From DATCSE01 sp036568605 (GTDB lineage: Bacteria; Pseudomonadota; Gammaproteobacteria; Burkholderiales; Burkholderiaceae_C), in NCBI GenBank assembly GCA_036568605.1, contig DATCSE010000040.1:1-33514 (forward strand): a DNA stretch of 33,514 bases, given 5' to 3'. The notes below the pieces were generated by a model. It was not told the DNA's origin, did not search any database, and was given only the letters and a program-made list of their open reading frames with translations. Each line of letters begins with the position of its first letter. Position 1 is the stretch's first letter. Below are positions 30,843-33,514 of this stretch, piece by piece. The position numbers and the translations under genes are program-made.

Positions 30843-32146
30843 GCGGCACGGCATCGCCGGCTGGCGCGGGCTCGCGCACGGGCGCGTCCGGCATGGCGCC
30901 GGCCGTCATCGTCGTGATGCTGACGCTGCTGCTGGGCATCCAGCCGGTCACGACCGATCTCTACCTGCCCGCGCTGCCGACCCTGCAGCGCGACCTGGGC
31001 GCGAGCGTCAACGCGGCGCAGTGGACCCTCGCCGCGCTGGTCGCCTGCTTCGGTGCGGCGCAGCTGGTCTGGGGTCCGCTCGCCGATCGCCATGGACGGC
31101 GACCGGTGCTGCTGGCCGGGCTCGCGCTGTACACCGCCGCCAGCGTCTTGAGCGCACAGGCCGGCAGCATCGTCGAACTGGTCGGCTGGCGTGCGTTGCA
31201 GGGCGCCGCGATGGCAGCCGCGGTGACCTGCGCGCGCTCCATCGTGCGCGACCTGTTCGAGCCGCACGAAGGCGCGCGGGTGATGTCGCGCGCGCTGACC
31301 GGCCTGGGCGTGATCGCGATGGCCAGCCCGGTCGTCGGCGGGCTGGTCGTGCAGTGGCTGCACTGGCGCGCCGCGCTGCTCGTGCTCGCGCTGTTCGGTG
31401 CCGCGACGCTCGCGCTGGTCGCGCTGCGCTTCGAAGAGACGGTGCCGCAGCGCAACCCGCAGGCCACGCAGCTCGCGCCGCTCGTGCGCAACTGGATCGC
31501 GCTGCTTGCGAACCCGACATTCCGGGCCTGGGTCGCGCTGCTGTGCTGCAGCTTCGGCGGGTTGTTCTTCCTGCTGGCCGGCTCGTCGTTCGTGTTCATC
31601 GACGTGCTGGGCAGCTCGCGCGTCGCCTACGGCGTGCTGCTCGCCAGCTGTTCGCTCGCGTACGTCGCCGGGACCTGGCTGTGCCGCCGCCTGCTGCTGA
31701 AGCACGGGCTGCGCGGCGCGGTGCGGCGCGGCGCCTGGTTCTCGCTGGCCGGTGGCGTCGGCATGGCAGCGCTCAGCCTCGCGGGCGTCTACGGCGTCTG
31801 GGCCATCATCGTGCCGCAGTGGCTGTACGCGATCGGCCACGGCATCCACCAGCCCTGCGGCCAGGCCGGCGCGGTCGGGCCGTTCCCCGAGAAGGCCGGC
31901 ACCGCAGCGTCGGTCTCGGGCTTCCTGATGATGGTGACCGCGTCCAGCGTCGGCTTCTGGCTGGGCCGGCACCTGAACGGCACGGTGTTTCCGGTGACGC
32001 TGGGAATCGGCGCGTTCAGCATCGTGCTTGCGCTGGTCGGCTGGACGCTGGTGCAGCGGCACGGCGACGCGGCGCCGGCCGCACGCGGCCGGCCTTCGTC
32101 CGCGACCGAGGCCGGTGCACGCGCCGGCGCCGCGCAGGAGCCATGA
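30839..32146 (+). CDS. Bcr/CflA-type MFS drug exporter
   Basis: The protein has 435 residues and about twelve membrane segments. Family markers are PVTTDLYLPALPTLQRDL (36-53) in the first helix pair and the motif A loop GPLADRHGRRPVLL (79-92), followed by QGAAMAAAVTCARSIVRD. Bcr/CflA exporters are inner-membrane proton antiporters for drugs such as bicyclomycin, chloramphenicol or sulfonamides; the natural substrate here is unknown. The GTG at 30839 is chosen because it overlaps the preceding stop by 4 bases, as in the next junction; an ATG at 30893 (MAPAVIVV) would drop an 18-residue polar leader and is a fair alternative. The stop overlaps the miaA ATG by 4 bases. Confidence 0.9.
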   Translation: MSGTASPAGAGSRTGASGMAPAVIVVMLTLLLGIQPVTTDLYLPALPTLQRDLGASVNAAQWTLAALVACFGAAQLVWGPLADRHGRRPVLLAGLALYTAASVLSAQAGSIVELVGWRALQGAAMAAAVTCARSIVRDLFEPHEGARVMSRALTGLGVIAMASPVVGGLVVQWLHWRAALLVLALFGAATLALVALRFEETVPQRNPQATQLAPLVRNWIALLANPTFRAWVALLCCSFGGLFFLLAGSSFVFIDVLGSSRVAYGVLLASCSLAYVAGTWLCRRLLLKHGLRGAVRRGAWFSLAGGVGMAALSLAGVYGVWAIIVPQWLYAIGHGIHQPCGQAGAVGPFPEKAGTAASVSGFLMMVTASSVGFWLGRHLNGTVFPVTLGIGAFSIVLALVGWTLVQRHGDAAPAARGRPSSATEAGARAGAAQEP

Positions 32147-33147
32147 CCGTATCGCCCGCGGCGACATCGCGCTGCCTGTGCCTCGCCGGGCCGACCGCGG
32201 CCGGCAAGACCGCCGCGGCGCTCGCGATCGCCGCGGCGCTGCGCGACGAGCGGCCGGTCGAGATCGTCAGCGTCGATTCCGCGCTGGTCTACCGCGGGCT
32301 GGACATCGGCACCGCGAAGCCCAGTGCCGCCGAACGCGCCGCGGTGCCGCACCACCTGATCGACATCCTCGAGCCGACGCAGGCGTATTCGGCCGCACGC
32401 TTCGTCGCCGACGCGCAGCGGCTGATCGCGGAGATCGTCGCGCGCGACCGGCTGCCATTGCTGGTCGGCGGCACGATGCTGTACTTCAAGGCCTTGTTCG
32501 ACGGGCTCGACGCGATGCCGGCGGCCGATCCGGCCGTGCGCGCGGAGCTCGACGCCCGCGCCGCGCGCCTCGGCTGGCCCGCGCTGCATGCCGAGCTCGC
32601 GCAGGTCGACCCGGTCACCGCGGCGCGCCTCGCGCCGGGCGATTCGCAGCGCATCCAGCGGGCGCTCGAGGTGTGGCAGCTCACCGGCAAGCCGTTGGCG
32701 AGCTTTCATCGCAGCGCGGCCGCGGACCGATCCGGCGCAACACCAACACCGCCGCCGCTGATCTCGCTGGAGCCGCGCGAGCGCAGCTGGCTGCACCAGC
32801 GCATCGCGGCGCGCTTCGACGAGATGCTGAGCGCCGGCCTGATCGACGAAGTGCGCGGCCTGCGCGCCCGCGGCGATCTGCATGCGGAGCTGCCTGCGAT
32901 GCGCTGCGTCGGCTACCGCCAGGCCTGGCAGGCGCTGGACGCCGGCCTCGCCGAACCCGCGCTGACCGACACGGTGCGCACGACCGGCAGCGCCGCCACC
33001 CGCCAGCTCGCGAAGCGCCAGATCACCTGGCTGCGCAGCATGCCGCATCGCCATGTCGTCGCCTGCGATGCAGACGCGCCGATCGACGCGGTTGTCGCCG
33101 CGGCGCGTAAGCTGATTGCCGAGCATCCGAAGGAGGCACGCGCATGA
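32143..33147 (+). CDS. miaA: tRNA dimethylallyltransferase MiaA
   Basis: This 334-residue enzyme adds a dimethylallyl group to N6 of A37 in tRNAs that read UNN codons. Visible motifs are the P-loop GPTAAGKT (16-23), SVDSALVYRGLDIGTAKP (43-60) with D45, LVGGTMLYFKALFDGL (107-122) and the late CVGYRQAW and KRQITWLRS blocks. Length is slightly above the usual 310 or so. The ATG at 32143 overlaps the exporter stop (ATGA). The stop in turn overlaps the start of a 15-codon frame that follows. miaA is normally near mutL; here four genes lie between them. Confidence 0.96.
   Translation: MTVSPAATSRCLCLAGPTAAGKTAAALAIAAALRDERPVEIVSVDSALVYRGLDIGTAKPSAAERAAVPHHLIDILEPTQAYSAARFVADAQRLIAEIVARDRLPLLVGGTMLYFKALFDGLDAMPAADPAVRAELDARAARLGWPALHAELAQVDPVTAARLAPGDSQRIQRALEVWQLTGKPLASFHRSAAADRSGATPTPPPLISLEPRERSWLHQRIAARFDEMLSAGLIDEVRGLRARGDLHAELPAMRCVGYRQAWQALDAGLAEPALTDTVRTTGSAATRQLAKRQITWLRSMPHRHVVACDADAPIDAVVAAARKLIAEHPKEARA
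33130..33136 (+). promoter_or_regulatory. Strong Shine-Dalgarno inside the miaA 3' end
   Basis: AAGGAGG lies 7 bases before the ATG at 33144. It is the best ribosome binding site seen in the window, yet it serves only a 15-codon frame. Confidence 0.75.
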
Positions 33148-33191
33148 AGCCACGCATCAAGGTCCTGACTCCGGGCGTCGACGATATCTGA
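33144..33191 (+). pseudogene. Fifteen-codon relic of a VOC/glyoxalase-like gene or leader peptide
   Basis: The frame reads MKPRIKVLTPGVDDI and stops. From memory of the family, VOC proteins of the glyoxalase/PhnB type begin almost exactly this way (MKPRI-V-TLGVDDLERS), so the 5' end appears to be kept and everything after the first beta strand lost. The start overlaps the miaA stop (ATGA) and follows a strong AAGGAGG. The next gene, an ABC ATPase, starts 13 bp after the stop without its own good ribosome binding site. The relic may now act as a translated leader that delivers ribosomes to it. The alternative is a chance short frame. Confidence 0.55.
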
Positions 33192-33203
33192 CCGCCACCG
33201 CCC

Positions 33204-33514
33204 ATGCCCTTGCTCGAAGTCCGCGCACTGGCCAAACGTTATGGCGACGCCACCGTGTTCGACCACGTCGACCTCGCGGTCGAGCGCGGCGAGTTCGTCG
33301 CGGTGCTGGGCGAATCGGGTGTGGGCAAGTCGACGCTGCTGAACTGCATCGCCGGCCTGGACACGATCGCCGCCGGCAGCGTCGTGCTCGATGGGGTGCG
33401 CGTCGACACGCTGCCCGAGCCGGCGCAGGCGCTGCTGCGGCGCGTCGAACTCGGCTTCGTGTTCCAGGCCTTCCATGTGCTGCCGCATCTGGATGTCGCG
33501 CACAACGTCGGCTT
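33204..33514 (+). CDS. ABC transporter ATP-binding protein, LolD/MacB-like, 3' end cut by window
   Basis: The first 103 residues are visible. They show the Walker A motif GESGVGKST (about 37-45) and the Q-loop FVFQAFHVLPHLDVAHNV (about 84-101), with the MPLLEVRALAKRYGD start typical of the LolD/MacB/YbbA branch, which powers lipoprotein release or export by FtsX-like permeases. The permease should lie beyond the window. The ATG at 33204 has no clear Shine-Dalgarno and sits 13 bp after a short translated frame, so coupled translation is likely. The signature and Walker B motifs are not yet reached. Confidence 0.88.
   Translation, partial: MPLLEVRALAKRYGDATVFDHVDLAVERGEFVAVLGESGVGKSTLLNCIAGLDTIAAGSVVLDGVRVDTLPEPAQALLRRVELGFVFQAFHVLPHLDVAHNVG

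Overview
The window is high-GC, densely coded DNA that looks like a betaproteobacterium of the order Burkholderiales. The pointers are the order queG / tsaE-amiC / mutL / miaA (the E. coli yjeS...yjeE-amiB-mutL-miaA neighbourhood with extra genes let in), a Bug/TctC-type solute receptor, and a MutL that carries its own endonuclease motif. I assign no genus. No RNA gene, insertion sequence, phage gene or CRISPR array was seen. No stretch above 300 bases lacks a gene; the largest gaps are 28462-28626 (165 bp, no clear motif), 2652-2801 (an inverted repeat), 4688-4819 (an 11-bp direct repeat and a divergent start region) and 11127-11228 (a sigma-54 promoter).

Left part (1-5722). On the minus strand lie a lipoprotein gene, a PDZ-less trypsin-like protease and an M20 carboxypeptidase cut by the window edge. 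Next, also on the minus strand, is a Bug receptor followed 8 bp later by xerD. An AEC-family permease gene diverges from the receptor and ends inside the 3' end of the next operon.

Nucleoside-type operon (5679-11126, minus strand). A TonB-dependent receptor, an exported alpha/beta hydrolase and two exported nucleoside hydrolases are packed with gaps of 8 and 11 bp and one 4-bp overlap. A full-consensus sigma-54 promoter stands about 40 bp before the receptor. This reads as a dedicated route for taking up and cleaving an N-glycoside outside the cytoplasm, probably under RpoN control. Upstream, queG is translationally coupled to a PhyH/PHYHD1-like dioxygenase gene.

Housekeeping core and a signalling insert (13310-28461). 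tsaE and amiC overlap by 4 bp. Between amiC and mutL, which are neighbours in E. coli, sits about 11.3 kb holding an HSL-type esterase, a REC-PAS-PAS NarL-type kinase, and a convergent five-gene signalling operon. That operon runs REC-kinase, solute-binding protein A, solute-binding protein B, membrane hybrid kinase, single-domain response regulator. The two paralogous binding proteins have no permease or ATPase beside them, so they look like sensory co-receptors, perhaps in the style of TorT-TorS. A 41-bp near-perfect inverted repeat with a competing hairpin lies in the operon's leader. A DedA gene and mutL diverge from a 64-bp gap in which both appear leaderless.

Right part (28627-33514, plus strand). 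A small charged protein, a lipoprotein alpha/beta hydrolase, an RluF-like pseudouridine synthase, a Bcr/CflA exporter and miaA follow each other. A 15-codon open frame with a strong ribosome binding site, resembling only the first residues of a VOC/glyoxalase-like protein, joins miaA to a LolD-type ABC ATPase cut by the window end.
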